Assembly (NCBI RefSeq): GCF_023015765.1
Contig: NZ_JALKAL010000007.1
Span: 62,001-126,000 of the forward strand
Length of the DNA: 64,000 bases
Direction: 5' to 3'
Source: Ornithinimicrobium sp. F0845
GTDB taxonomy: Bacteria; Actinomycetota; Actinomycetes; Actinomycetales; Dermatophilaceae
In this document: positions 16,412 to 25,296 of the stretch, in pieces
How the letters are laid out: every line of letters starts with the position of its first letter
Position numbering within the stretch: position 1 is the first letter of the stretch
Made by a program: the position numbers and the translations under genes
The notes under the pieces: model-generated
What the model was told of the DNA's origin: nothing
The model's database searches: none
Seen by the model: only the letters and a program-made list of their open reading frames with translations

Positions 16412-17576
16412 CGGCGCTCGCGCAGAGGCCGCCCCCGTCATACTCGTCATCGGTGTGCTCACGCCGCGCCGCGGGATGGAGGTCGCCCTGCTGGAGCTGG
16501 CGGCCGCGCTGGCGCGCGAGCGGCCCGTCGAGATCATCCTCGTGCACGGTCCCGACCCAGGCGGGGCACCCGTCCCGGTGACGGCTCTCCCACGCCGAGG
16601 GCGGCTCCGGCGGGCGCGCGCACTGCGTGCGCTGCTGGCCCGGCGCCCCGACGCCACGGTCGTGCTCTGCGGCCTGTGGGCCACGGCTCACACCGTCGTG
16701 GCTGCGCCGAGGGTCCTGCCCCGTGCAGTCGGCTGGGAGCACTCGCTCACAGCCACGCGGCTCCGAGAGGCCGGGCCGCGCACGAGGTTGCGGATGCACC
16801 TGGCCGGGTGGGCCTACCGCCGCGCCCGTGCGGTCGTCGCGGTCAGCGAGGAGGTCGCCGACACGCTGCGCGCGTCCTGGCGGGCCGAGCCGGTCGTGAT
16901 CTCCAACCTGCTCCCGTCCGGGCTGTCGCGCGTGCCCGAGCCCGGGCACCACGACGGGAACGATGACGGACCGGACGGCAACGGAGGTGGCGGCCGGGAC
17001 GGCAGCAACGGCGTCGGGCAGGACAAGAACGGAGGTGGCGCGGGCGGCGACCACCCACGCGGAGACCATGTGGGCCTGTTGACTGTCGGAGCGCTGGTCC
17101 CTGTGAAGAACCATCGGCTCGCGCTCCAGGCTCTGGCCCTTCTGCCCGAGACGTGGACGCTGGCGGTCGCCGGCACCGGGCCGGAGGAAGGCAAGCTCCG
17201 CGAACTGTCGAGCACGTTGGAGGTGGATCATCGGGTGACCTGGCTCGGCCATGTCGACGACGTGGCATGGCACATGGCCAGCGCCAACGCGTTGCTGCAG
17301 CCATCGACATCCGAGACCTTTGGCTACACGCTCCTCGAGGCGGGTGAGACGCACCTCCCGGTCGTCGCACTTGACGTGCCGGTGGTGCGCGACGTGGTGC
17401 CCGATCTGGCGCCGGGTCTGCTGGTGGCCGACCCGGACCCGCAGTCGTTTGCGGGCGCGGTGCACAATGCGGTCACCGGCACGGTGGCGTGGGACTTCGC
17501 CGGCGCAGACGAGCGGCGACGCACCAGGTTCGACAGGGAGGAGGTGCTGGCGGAGTGGCGACGGATCCTGGGCTGA
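16401..17576 (+). CDS. Glycosyltransferase family 4 with a Gly/Asp/Asn-rich insert
   Basis: 391 aa GT-B enzyme. The donor domain has VGALVPVKNHRLALQAL, the nucleotide-contact block GTGPEEGKL, and the E-x7-E motif as SETFGYTLLEAGE near 310. Between the two domains (about residues 180-220) is a low-complexity insert of Gly, Asp, Asn and His (e.g. DGPDGNGGGGRDGSNG), which replaces the usual short linker. ATG 16401 lies 11 nt inside the flippase gene. It would extend the repeat unit with an unknown sugar. Confidence 0.85.
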   Translation: MTGDGARAEAAPVILVIGVLTPRRGMEVALLELAAALARERPVEIILVHGPDPGGAPVPVTALPRRGRLRRARALRALLARRPDATVVLCGLWATAHTVVAAPRVLPRAVGWEHSLTATRLREAGPRTRLRMHLAGWAYRRARAVVAVSEEVADTLRASWRAEPVVISNLLPSGLSRVPEPGHHDGNDDGPDGNGGGGRDGSNGVGQDKNGGGAGGDHPRGDHVGLLTVGALVPVKNHRLALQALALLPETWTLAVAGTGPEEGKLRELSSTLEVDHRVTWLGHVDDVAWHMASANALLQPSTSETFGYTLLEAGETHLPVVALDVPVVRDVVPDLAPGLLVADPDPQSFAGAVHNAVTGTVAWDFAGADERRRTRFDREEVLAEWRRILG

Positions 17577-18637
17577 GCAGCTCGGATTCGGGGACAGGTG
17601 GGGGCACACGAGTCAGTGTGATTCTCCCGCTCTACTCCCCCGGTCCTGAGGTCGCGGATGCGCTGGATCTCCTGGAGGCAACCCTGAGCGACACCGATGA
17701 GCTCCTGGTCGTCGACGACGGGACCCCGGCACCGGAGAGCGCGGAACTGGCCGAGCTTGTCCGAGCCCGCATCCCTTCCGCACGCCTGGTCGTGCTCGAG
17801 GAGAACCGCGGGGCTGCAGCCGCCCGCAACCACGCGATGTCGTTGGCGACCGGTCGCTACGTCTGGTTCGTCGACTGGGACGACGACTGGGACCCGGCTC
17901 TGCTCGACGTGCTCGTCACCCGGGCCAAGGAGACGGGCGCGCCCATCGTGACCTGCCGGGCCAGCGTCGTCGACGAGCACGGCCGGCTGGTCCGGCACAT
18001 CGGCCCCGCCCACGACACGCACCTCACCGGGCCTCAGACCGCGCACGCCGTGCTCGACGGGCGGCTCGAGGGGCACCTGTGGAACAAGCTGTTCCGCCGC
18101 GACGTGCTGCCCGACAACGTCTTCCCCCTGATGGCGACCCTGTCGGACCTGATGGGCACGGCACCCGTTCTAGCGGCGGCGGAGCGGGTCGAGCACCTCG
18201 GCCAGGTGCTCTACGAGCATCGGATCCGACCTGGTTCCCTCACTGCTGCCCGGGACCGCGACCTGGCGCTCCTGCTCGATGCTGGCTCGCAGGTGCCGGC
18301 CGCCGTGACACCCTTCCTCGAGAACGAAAAGGACGCCTCGCGGCTGTCGGTCCTGTTCCGCCACCGCAGTGCGTACCTCGCGGCTGTGACGGCCCTGCGG
18401 CTGCCGCACGACGATCGGGAGCGGGGCAGGTGGCTGGCACGCTCCCGACAACTGCTGTCACTGTCTGAGGCGGCATCGCTGATCTTGACTTCGCCGACGA
18501 CCGCGGCGCGGAGCCTGGCGCTGCTCGGGCTCGGCCCCGCATTTAGTCCGTTCTATCGCACCGCGACTCGCATCCGCCGTCGGAGCACGCAGCGTGTGCC
18601 GTGGCAAGCACGTGGACGGCACCGAGCATCTGGCTGA
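17555..18637 (+). CDS. Glycosyltransferase family 2 (GT-A fold)
   Basis: 360 aa. The GT2 core begins VSVILPLYSPGPE, with DDGTP near the uridine site, the nucleotide-contact ENRGAAAARNHA, and a DxD-type metal motif in WFVDWDDDWDP near residue 105. HLWNKLFRRDVL and the C-terminal ~100 residues are helical. I chose GTG 17555 because GGGAGGAGGTG (17536-17546) lies 8 nt upstream; the start falls inside the previous gene. It is the last + strand gene of the operon, and the next 140 bp mark the change to lower GC. Confidence 0.88.
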   Translation: MATDPGLSSSDSGTGGGTRVSVILPLYSPGPEVADALDLLEATLSDTDELLVVDDGTPAPESAELAELVRARIPSARLVVLEENRGAAAARNHAMSLATGRYVWFVDWDDDWDPALLDVLVTRAKETGAPIVTCRASVVDEHGRLVRHIGPAHDTHLTGPQTAHAVLDGRLEGHLWNKLFRRDVLPDNVFPLMATLSDLMGTAPVLAAAERVEHLGQVLYEHRIRPGSLTAARDRDLALLLDAGSQVPAAVTPFLENEKDASRLSVLFRHRSAYLAAVTALRLPHDDRERGRWLARSRQLLSLSEAASLILTSPTTAARSLALLGLGPAFSPFYRTATRIRRRSTQRVPWQARGRHRASG

Positions 18638-18778
18638 ACCGTTGTCCACAATGCCGGATCCCGTCATACACCACGCCACGGACTTGACTTCCGCCTAATC
18701 AGAACCTCCGTATTGCTACACCGAGGAAGGCGGACTACTCATAGCGGATCCGATTCACCGTAGATTCCAAAGACCCTT

Positions 18779-19588
18779 CTAGTTCGGTCCCGCAGAGACT
18801 CCAGCAGATAAGCGGTCATTGGGGACCTTGGGAGGGTGGTGGAGGAATCTCGACAATGATGGAACCTGACTATCAAGACCCGCCACGTGTACGGCCGCCC
18901 ACAACCCGGCAACAGCCGAACTCACCACTGGAACGCCAAGCGACTCCTCTAGGACAAGCATCGCGCCCCTAGTACGGAAGCCACCACATGAGAGCACCAG
19001 AGCATCCCCAGACCCCCCAGCCGCGTCCCAAGCGCGGAACCCAAGCTCCACGACATCACGGGGGGACACGTCCGCGAGATCCGTGAGGGCAGTTATTTCG
19101 AGGTGCGCCCCATAGTGGGGTGCAAACCCTTCCTCTTGAAGATACGAATTCAATCGCCCGTGAACTTCCGAACTGTACGCGGAAGCTAGCACCGGCCGCT
19201 CAGACCCGGACCCCTGCAGCCCAAGTGAAAGTCCCGTACTCATTGTGACACACGGAAGTCCAGTTAATTCACTCACTGATTGCTCGATTCGCAAGTTGCC
19301 TTCCTTGCCATCGAAGAAGGTTAGCGAAGTCCCCATGACACCTATCGCCTCAACGCCCTGCATCTTGAGCTCGGTTGCTCGGCCGAGGATCCGAGAAACA
19401 GCTACGCTATAGTCATCCAATTCCATTCGTTGCAATCCAAGCCCAACAGCGGCAAATGCAACTTCTGGGTAAACCAATGGAGCGTCACTTGGGATATCCC
19501 CCTCTATTGGCGGTACAATCAGCCCTACAGAGGCGATTCCTTCGTGGCCCACTTTGGCGGATCCGCTACCGTCGATAGTGCTAGGCAC
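18779..19588 (-). CDS. Asp/Glu racemase-superfamily protein resembling arylmalonate decarboxylase/maleate isomerase
   Basis: About 269 aa. The fold is that of the two-cysteine racemase superfamily, but only the second cysteine is in place: the first catalytic position reads MGTSLTFF (Gly instead of Cys) while the second reads LSCGGFRT. From what I recall of the family, Gly-Thr-Ser plus a single later Cys-Gly is the arylmalonate decarboxylase pattern, in contrast to racemases with two Cys. This favours decarboxylation of a malonate-type or isomerisation of a maleate-type acid. The start is uncertain: GTG 19588 overlaps the preceding aldo/keto reductase stop, and TTG 19603 is an alternative. 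Base composition is clearly lower in GC than flanking operons. Confidence 0.7.
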   Translation of the reverse strand: MPSTIDGSGSAKVGHEGIASVGLIVPPIEGDIPSDAPLVYPEVAFAAVGLGLQRMELDDYSVAVSRILGRATELKMQGVEAIGVMGTSLTFFDGKEGNLRIEQSVSELTGLPCVTMSTGLSLGLQGSGSERPVLASAYSSEVHGRLNSYLQEEGFAPHYGAHLEITALTDLADVSPRDVVELGFRAWDAAGGSGDALVLSCGGFRTRGAMLVLEESLGVPVVSSAVAGLWAAVHVAGLDSQVPSLSRFLHHPPKVPNDRLSAGVSAGPN

Positions 19589-20564
19589 CTGCGCCCCTGT
19601 CAATAGCGTATGGGCTGTCTTCGGGCGCCACAACCGTCCCTGGCGGCACATCAAGACGATGGCCCTCAATGATCACATCTGAGAGTCGCGCACGCACGGC
19701 TTGCCCCACACTTTGAACCATGTCAATAGCCGCAGCATTTTCTTGCAGTTGTTCTGGGCGGGAACTCCCTACGAGAACATTGCCAGTGTAAGGAAACGTC
19801 GCTGCGTAGATGAGAGACAATTGAGCCAGCGTCACATTGAAGTCTTCCGCGATCTTCCGCAATTCCGGGATTCGCTCTTGGATGCTCTGCCGGATAGCAC
19901 CAGGATCCCGCCCGAGCACTCGCTGAGAACCCACTTTGCCAGCCAGGATTCCCCCCTCGAGACTATCCGACGCCTGCAAGAGAAGGTGTCCATCTTCCCA
20001 GATATTCAAGTACTCCGGTGATTCAACGATACTCCTGCGCGCCAAGTTGTATTTCATCTGCATAAGAACTGGGCGCGGGCGTCCTGCTTGGGAGAGTGCG
20101 CCGATACCCAAGCCCACGTCGTGCGCTGACCAGTTCAAGCCACCCCACCATGTGGACCGCCCAGACTCCACCAGTCCAGCCACCTCCGAGGCGTGGCCAA
20201 CTGGGTCACCCACGTCCCACCGGGGCCCGTAGCACAGAACACCATCAACCGAGTCTAGACCGAGACGAAAGAGGCTTTCGTCCAACTGCGACTGCATACT
20301 CTCAGAGTCTCGACCCCAAACTTTCGTGATCAGACTGTAGTCCTCGCGGGGTATACCTGCATCCTTTAGAGCACGCGTCAAGACTATCTCTGTGTGTGGC
20401 GCGCGAGGATAGTGTGCTACGTCAAACAGTGTGACGCCCAATTCAAAGGCCACTGAGACAAGTTTGACAATTTCTCGGTACTCCATGTAGCAGAGAGTCT
20501 CGTATGACCCAAGCCCAAGCAAGGATACGGGCTTCTGTGTGCTGGGCAGTTCGTTGTATATCAT
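19581..20564 (-). CDS. Aldo/keto reductase family protein
   Basis: 327 aa (beta/alpha)8 NADPH-dependent oxidoreductase. The catalytic Asp and Tyr are in FDVAHYP (~residues 47-53) and the Lys in ITKVWG near 79. The usual catalytic His position (LHxPD) reads CYGPRW, so His is replaced, and the protein may have altered proton transfer. The cofactor end is VLVGSSRPEQLQENAAA near 270. It is probably co-transcribed with the overlapping racemase-like gene and the upstream importer, reducing a carbonyl intermediate of the imported compound (inference). It has the low-GC composition of the cassette. Confidence 0.85.
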   Translation of the reverse strand: MIYNELPSTQKPVSLLGLGSYETLCYMEYREIVKLVSVAFELGVTLFDVAHYPRAPHTEIVLTRALKDAGIPREDYSLITKVWGRDSESMQSQLDESLFRLGLDSVDGVLCYGPRWDVGDPVGHASEVAGLVESGRSTWWGGLNWSAHDVGLGIGALSQAGRPRPVLMQMKYNLARRSIVESPEYLNIWEDGHLLLQASDSLEGGILAGKVGSQRVLGRDPGAIRQSIQERIPELRKIAEDFNVTLAQLSLIYAATFPYTGNVLVGSSRPEQLQENAAAIDMVQSVGQAVRARLSDVIIEGHRLDVPPGTVVAPEDSPYAIDRGAGA

Positions 20565-20588
20565 CTGAAAGCTCCTAATGTGTCAGGC

Positions 20589-21689
20589 TTAGGTCGCAAG
20601 CGGCAGCAATGATTCAGGTGAAGCGTGAAGATACGCCGTAGATCCGGGGTCAAGGACAGAGTGCGTGTCCGAACTGATTGCCGCCAGCGTCTCATCACCA
20701 ACAGCGACCTCATAACGAACAGTGTCCCCCAAGTAGGTAACCGAGCGGATTTCTCCCCGCGAGGCCCAGCCCGTCCAGCCTTCCACAGGTTCTGCTCTCG
20801 TCCGCAACATACTTGGGCGGATGCCGACAGCAGACACTTCCGGCCCCATAAGGCGAGAGGGAAAGTGAAGACCGCCAGCAGTCTGGTAGATATCGTTGTC
20901 ACGCGTCAATTCGAAGACGTTCTCCACGCCCATGAAGCGAGCGACGAACACAGTCGCAGGATGTTCGTACACTTCTCGAGAGGTCCCTACCTGCTCAACA
21001 TGGCCTCGATTCATGACCACGATCCTGTCAGACAGAGACAGCGCTTCCACCTGATCGTGGGTGACGAAAAGAACGCTCTGTCCCAAATCTTGCTGCAAAG
21101 CCTTCAACTCTAGGCGCAATTCGGCACGCAGTTTCGCATCCAGGTTAGACAAAGGTTCGTCCATCAATAGTATCCCGGGTCGCATTACCAGGGACCGCGC
21201 TACGGCCACGCGCTGCTGCTGTCCACCAGAGAGCTGCCCGGGGTAGCGGTCCTTTAACTCCAGAATGTCAACTAGGCGAAGGGCCCAGGCAACCCGTTCC
21301 TTCAACTCCTCGCGAGGAACGCGCTTGGCCTTTAATCCGTACCGAATGTTCTTCTCAACGGTCATGTGCGGGAAAAGCGCGTAATTCTGGAAAACAACGG
21401 CACTGTCGCGCTTGTGTGCAGGAGTATGGGTTACGTCGACGCCGCCGATCTGGACGGCGCCAGAATCTGGCTGAAGAAACCCCGAGACGATATTGAGCGT
21501 CGTAGTCTTGCCGCAGCCGCTCGGCCCCAGCAGAGAGACGAACTCACCATTCTGCACCTCCAGCGACAACTCTTCGAGCACCAAGTTTGAGCCATAGCTC
21601 TTGGTGATCGAGTCTGTCTTGAGTGCCGGCGTCTCTACATCGCCCGCCACTGAATCCGTCCGAGATGGACTTGGTCGTGTGGTTATCAT
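20589..21689 (-). CDS. ABC transporter ATP-binding protein, PotA/FbpC type
   Basis: 366 aa. ABC domain: Walker A GPSGCGKTT, signature LSGGQQQR, Walker B LLMDEPLSNLD, switch His in VTHDQVEA. The C-terminal ~110 residues form the TOBE/OB regulatory domain (VGIRPSML, SVTYLGDTVRYEV) of spermidine/putrescine and related importers. ATG 21689 overlaps the stop of the permease gene (ATGA); an upstream start at 21737 would add 16 residues inside that gene. With the two permeases and the binding protein it forms a complete importer. Confidence 0.92.
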   Translation of the reverse strand: MITTRPSPSRTDSVAGDVETPALKTDSITKSYGSNLVLEELSLEVQNGEFVSLLGPSGCGKTTTLNIVSGFLQPDSGAVQIGGVDVTHTPAHKRDSAVVFQNYALFPHMTVEKNIRYGLKAKRVPREELKERVAWALRLVDILELKDRYPGQLSGGQQQRVAVARSLVMRPGILLMDEPLSNLDAKLRAELRLELKALQQDLGQSVLFVTHDQVEALSLSDRIVVMNRGHVEQVGTSREVYEHPATVFVARFMGVENVFELTRDNDIYQTAGGLHFPSRLMGPEVSAVGIRPSMLRTRAEPVEGWTGWASRGEIRSVTYLGDTVRYEVAVGDETLAAISSDTHSVLDPGSTAYLHASPESLLPLAT

Positions 21690-22492
21690 GTTCTTTGCAT
21701 TACCCTTCCAACGTTCACGAAACGACCCGCTAGCCAAAGCAGGACGGCCATCAACACGATCTGGACAGTTGCTATGGCGGCAAGGGACGGATCCATGCCG
21801 AGATGGGCGTACTGGATCATCGCGACAGGGAGTGTAATGCCGCCGGGTTCAATGAGAAACAGACTGATCTCGAGGTTTCCGAACGAGAAAATGAATGCAA
21901 ATATGAAGCTCGCGAGGATTGGGGCTTTGAGAAGGGGAAGGTTTACATGCCATAACGTGTATAGTGCCCCTCTCCCCAGATCCCGGGAGGCTTTGTCCAG
22001 ATTGTCTCCCAATGTCACGACGCCGCTATGGAGCAGTCGAAACGTCCAAGGCAACGTGACGAGGACGTGTCCCCATAGCAGAGCACTAGTTGACGGTACC
22101 AACCGCATCCCTAGCGTCGTGGAAAGCTGGAAAAACGCAATGTAAATTGCGATTCCCACGATAATCGACGGCAGGATCAGGGGAAGAATGAGTAGACCTC
22201 CAATGGCACCACTACCACGCATTCTTCGCTTCCCCAGGGCGAGGGCGGCCATTGCGCCAATTGTGACAGAAATAATCGATACTAGAACCGCCAGCCACGT
22301 GCTGTACCAAAGTCCACCCATAAGGGAACGGTTCTCGGGAAGGGACTTGAACCAGCGCAGCGAGTAGCCTTCAGGCGGGATCGCAATGAACTGGGAGGAG
22401 GTAACTGAGACCCACATGACGATGAAAACGGGCATCAGCATGAATATGAATGCTGCAATGCCAATTACCGTGAGAGTTCTGCTCCTGTTCAT
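21686..22492 (-). CDS. ABC transporter permease, PotC type
   Basis: 268 aa, six predicted membrane helices. The cytoplasmic EAA loop contacting the ATPase is seen as NLDKASRDLGRGALYTLWHV. ATG 22492 overlaps the stop of the other permease (ATGA) and has GGAGG 8 nt upstream; the alternative start at 22507 has none. It pairs with the 22489-23424 permease to form the heterodimeric channel. Confidence 0.9.
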   Translation of the reverse strand: MNRSRTLTVIGIAAFIFMLMPVFIVMWVSVTSSQFIAIPPEGYSLRWFKSLPENRSLMGGLWYSTWLAVLVSIISVTIGAMAALALGKRRMRGSGAIGGLLILPLILPSIIVGIAIYIAFFQLSTTLGMRLVPSTSALLWGHVLVTLPWTFRLLHSGVVTLGDNLDKASRDLGRGALYTLWHVNLPLLKAPILASFIFAFIFSFGNLEISLFLIEPGGITLPVAMIQYAHLGMDPSLAAIATVQIVLMAVLLWLAGRFVNVGRVMQRT

Positions 22493-23424
22493 GAGATCAC
22501 CCTCCACCGTTCAAACTGGCGCTTGATGAGCCATGTATACAATCCCACTATGCTGAGGCTGAGCACGAGGAGGGTGACAGCCATGGCTGAACCCAGTTCC
22601 CAGTTGTTGCCTTGGGCGATCGTCTCGTACACCACGGGTGCCATCATGGGAACCTGGCTCCCACCGATTAGAAGAGGCACTGAAAAGGTGTTGACGCTCA
22701 TTACAAAGATTAGTGAGCTCGCTGCCAACAGTCCGGGTATAGCTTGCGGAAGAACCACTTTAAAGAAGGTCGGCGTCGGGGCCACCCCAAGTGATTGCGA
22801 CGCCCGCTCGACGTCCGGGTTTATCCCTTCAAATGTAGCCTCAAGAATTAGGACTAAGATGGGGAGTATGGCGCTAGCCATGGCAATGACTATTGTCACT
22901 TCGTTGTGTTGCAGGTCCGCATCAGGACTCACTATGCCTAGCCCAACTAACGCTTGCTTTATCAAGCCGCTGTACCCAACCATGGAGGCCCATCCAATTG
23001 CCCGAATGACGTCACCGACGAGCATCGGGAACACAACTGCTACTAGTGCCGCCGTGCGCCATTTGGGTCCAATTGTGCTGATCCACCTGGCGACCGGGAT
23101 CGCTAGGACTACCCCTAGCGTGGTGGCAGCGAAGGCAATAACGAGAGTCCTACCGAGTGTCGCCATGTAGGAGTTGTTCGAGAAGAAATCGGAGTAGTTC
23201 GTCAGGGTGTACTCACCGGTGAGTTGCCCCGCCCCCTGAGGGGTGAAGCTGAAGAGGACAAAGTAGGCGAGTGGGAGCACACACATCACGATGACGACAA
23301 CGCTGGCCGGAACGAGCAGTATTCGGGCAAGGGGCGCAGACACGGTCGCGGCACCTTGCTGGTCCGGCCGTGGTGCGCGTCTTGAACGCTGCGGCCGGCG
23401 ATCAAGCACCGGTGGCGCGGTCAC
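22489..23424 (-). CDS. ABC transporter permease, PotB type
   Basis: 311 aa with six or seven membrane helices. A proline/arginine-rich cytoplasmic N-terminus (RRPQRSRRAPRPD) precedes the first helix. The EAA-type loop is DVERASQSLGVAPTPTFFKV. GTG 23424 overlaps the binding-protein stop (GTGA), giving translational coupling; a start at 23460 would lie deep within that gene. It forms the channel of the importer with 21686-22492. Confidence 0.9.
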   Translation of the reverse strand: MTAPPVLDRRPQRSRRAPRPDQQGAATVSAPLARILLVPASVVVIVMCVLPLAYFVLFSFTPQGAGQLTGEYTLTNYSDFFSNNSYMATLGRTLVIAFAATTLGVVLAIPVARWISTIGPKWRTAALVAVVFPMLVGDVIRAIGWASMVGYSGLIKQALVGLGIVSPDADLQHNEVTIVIAMASAILPILVLILEATFEGINPDVERASQSLGVAPTPTFFKVVLPQAIPGLLAASSLIFVMSVNTFSVPLLIGGSQVPMMAPVVYETIAQGNNWELGSAMAVTLLVLSLSIVGLYTWLIKRQFERWRVIS

Positions 23425-24470
23425 TGCTGGAGCACCTCTTCCTGCCACCGCTGACGCCACTCATCGGTCTTGGAAGCGATGTACTCGTAATCGAGCATGA
23501 TGGTGCGTTGCCGAGCGTCGGCATCACCAGCGACTTCGCTCAACTCGGCGTCGGGGATGTCAACGTTTGTGACAGCAGGTATGTACCCAGACGCATCGTA
23601 GATGGCGGCCTGTGATTCTGGGTCTAGTAGGGTGTTGAGAAAGTCATAGGCCTCATCGATGTTTGGCGCATTCTTCGGGATCACCGAGAGATCAACCTTT
23701 GCCCACGTACCTTCCTCGGGGATCACTCCAGCGATGTTCATCTCACTGTTCTCGTTCATGTCACGTGCGGCCGACATCGAGCTCATGACGATCCAGACTT
23801 CGCCACTATTCATTGCCTGGCTGGTGCTCTCACCATAGAACCGAGCCTGGTCCGGCAGTTGGAGGACCAAGTCCCAGCCTGCGTCCCACTCGGCGTCTGT
23901 CTCCGGTGGGGCACCCTTGACTGCGGCGGCTGCTGCGAAGAGCCAGTCCATCTCGTGGGAGGTCTCAATTCCGATGCGTCCCTTGAATCTGGGATCCCAT
24001 AGATCTGCCCATGAGGTCGGAGGCTCGCCGACGGCGTCTACGTTGTAGACGATGGAGCGTGCGCTGTAGAAGTTCGGAACTGCGAACTCGGAACGATACT
24101 TCTCATCGACGTGAGCCAGGTTGGGGACATCTTCCTCGGTGATGGGGGCCAGGAGATCTTCCGCTGCCATCTGCGTCATTGGTATTGGGAGAGTGCTGAC
24201 GACGTCGTACGTCGACGTGCCACCGCGCTCAGCGCGCACCTTGGCCATGGATGTGAGGTCGTCCGTAGCAGTGAAGACCAGGCTGAAGCCTGAGGCTTCC
24301 TCGAAAGCGGAGACCGCATGGGCTTCGTAGGCCTTCTGAATCGTGCCACCCCACGTGGTCACCGACAGTTGCCCGCCCCCGCCCCCGTCGCCGGCTGTTC
24401 CGCTCTGTCCGCAAGCTGCCAGCGTCAGTGCTGCCATCGCGCAGACCGCCACAATGCTCGTCCGCTTCAT
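23421..24470 (-). CDS. Extracellular solute-binding lipoprotein, PotD/FbpA-like
   Basis: 349 aa. Signal peptide MKRTSIVAVCAMAALTLAAC ends in the lipobox LAAC, so the mature protein is a lipid-anchored binding protein starting at Cys20; a Gly-rich linker follows. The two-lobed domain starts SVTTWGGTIQKAYEAH, typical of the PotD/thiamine/iron-binding cluster. ATG 24470 has GGAG 7 nt upstream. First gene of a minus-strand operon of six genes (binding protein, two permeases, ATPase, reductase, racemase-like). The ligand is not predictable; the enzymes suggest a small carboxylic acid or an amine derived from one. Confidence 0.88.
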   Translation of the reverse strand: MKRTSIVAVCAMAALTLAACGQSGTAGDGGGGGQLSVTTWGGTIQKAYEAHAVSAFEEASGFSLVFTATDDLTSMAKVRAERGGTSTYDVVSTLPIPMTQMAAEDLLAPITEEDVPNLAHVDEKYRSEFAVPNFYSARSIVYNVDAVGEPPTSWADLWDPRFKGRIGIETSHEMDWLFAAAAAVKGAPPETDAEWDAGWDLVLQLPDQARFYGESTSQAMNSGEVWIVMSSMSAARDMNENSEMNIAGVIPEEGTWAKVDLSVIPKNAPNIDEAYDFLNTLLDPESQAAIYDASGYIPAVTNVDIPDAELSEVAGDADARQRTIMLDYEYIASKTDEWRQRWQEEVLQQ

Positions 24471-24512
24471 GATGTGCTCCAATCATTTCGATGCACTTGC
24501 GTCCCGCCTAGT

Positions 24513-24524
24513 GGAACGCGTACC
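24513..24524. promoter_or_regulatory. Imperfect palindrome GGAACGCGTACC in the IclR/importer divergent gap
   Basis: The 79 bp between the binding-protein start (24470) and the IclR start (24550) contain GGAACGCGTACC, self-complementary at 10 of 12 positions and flanked by TGG-type bases. IclR-family regulators bind pseudo-palindromes of about this size that control the divergent operon. This is the best operator candidate in the gap, but it is not experimentally supported. Confidence 0.4.
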
Positions 24525-24549
24525 GTTTGGTGGTATGGAGGCTAGTGAG

Positions 24550-25296
24550 ATGAGTAGTGGGAGTCAAGGGGTTCGCAGCGTTCTGCGCGGCCTGCAAGTG
24601 GTGGAACTTGTCAGTGAGTGCCAACCAGTGGGCGTTTCAGAGGTCGCCCGCAGGCTCAACGCACCTAAGAGTTCCATCCATCGGGTCATGTTGACGTTGG
24701 AGTCCGCCGGCTGGCTTGCGAGATCGCCAGGCGCTGAGCCGGGGTGGGTGCTGACTCGCAGAGTGGCGCGTCTCGCGAGTCAGGCGGGCGCCGACCTTGG
24801 GCTCCGCTCGGCGGCACTCCCCGTGATGGAGGAGTTGCGCCGACTGACGAACGAGACGATCCATCTTGCAGTCGCCGAACCACCATCCATGCTGCTCGTT
24901 GAGCGACTGGAGAGTACTCATCCAGTTCGATACGTAGAGGCGCTTGGAGGTCTCTCTCCGATGGCCCTGACCTCCACTGGTCGCGCAAGTCTGTCGACCA
25001 TGCCGGAAGATATGATCATTGAGGTGCTGGAGAAGGAGCCTCGGTGTGCGGATCCCAAGCAGAGAGATCACATCATGCGGGCTGTGAGGCAAGCCGCAAC
25101 CGATGGCTACGCCACGACATCTGAATGGCGGGACGGAGTGTTCGCCACCGCAGCAGCTATCACCTGGAACGCGGCTCCTGTGCCACCCCCAGCCCTCAGC
25201 ATCTCGGCCCCGGAGACCCGCATGACGTCGGAGAAACGAGCACTCCACGCACAACTCGTCATCGAAGCAACCCAAACCATTCAGAGCAAGTTTTGA
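24550..25296 (+). CDS. IclR-family transcriptional regulator
   Basis: 248 aa. N-terminal winged helix with the recognition region VGVSEVARRLNAPKSSIHRVML (~residues 28-49), followed by the IclR effector-binding domain with ETIHLAVAEPPSMLLVERLE and the conserved GRASLSTMP region. ATG 24550 is chosen because GGAGG lies 8 nt upstream; ATG 24535 is an alternative. It diverges from the importer/enzyme operon and almost certainly controls it in response to the transported compound or a metabolite. Confidence 0.92.
   Translation: MSSGSQGVRSVLRGLQVVELVSECQPVGVSEVARRLNAPKSSIHRVMLTLESAGWLARSPGAEPGWVLTRRVARLASQAGADLGLRSAALPVMEELRRLTNETIHLAVAEPPSMLLVERLESTHPVRYVEALGGLSPMALTSTGRASLSTMPEDMIIEVLEKEPRCADPKQRDHIMRAVRQAATDGYATTSEWRDGVFATAAAITWNAAPVPPPALSISAPETRMTSEKRALHAQLVIEATQTIQSKF

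Noticed and set aside
18638-18778. tRNA or integrase attachment site at the left edge of the low-GC cassette
   Set aside because: I looked for a tRNA 3' end or a direct repeat shared with 25297-25755 and saw none; the insertion mechanism remains unknown.
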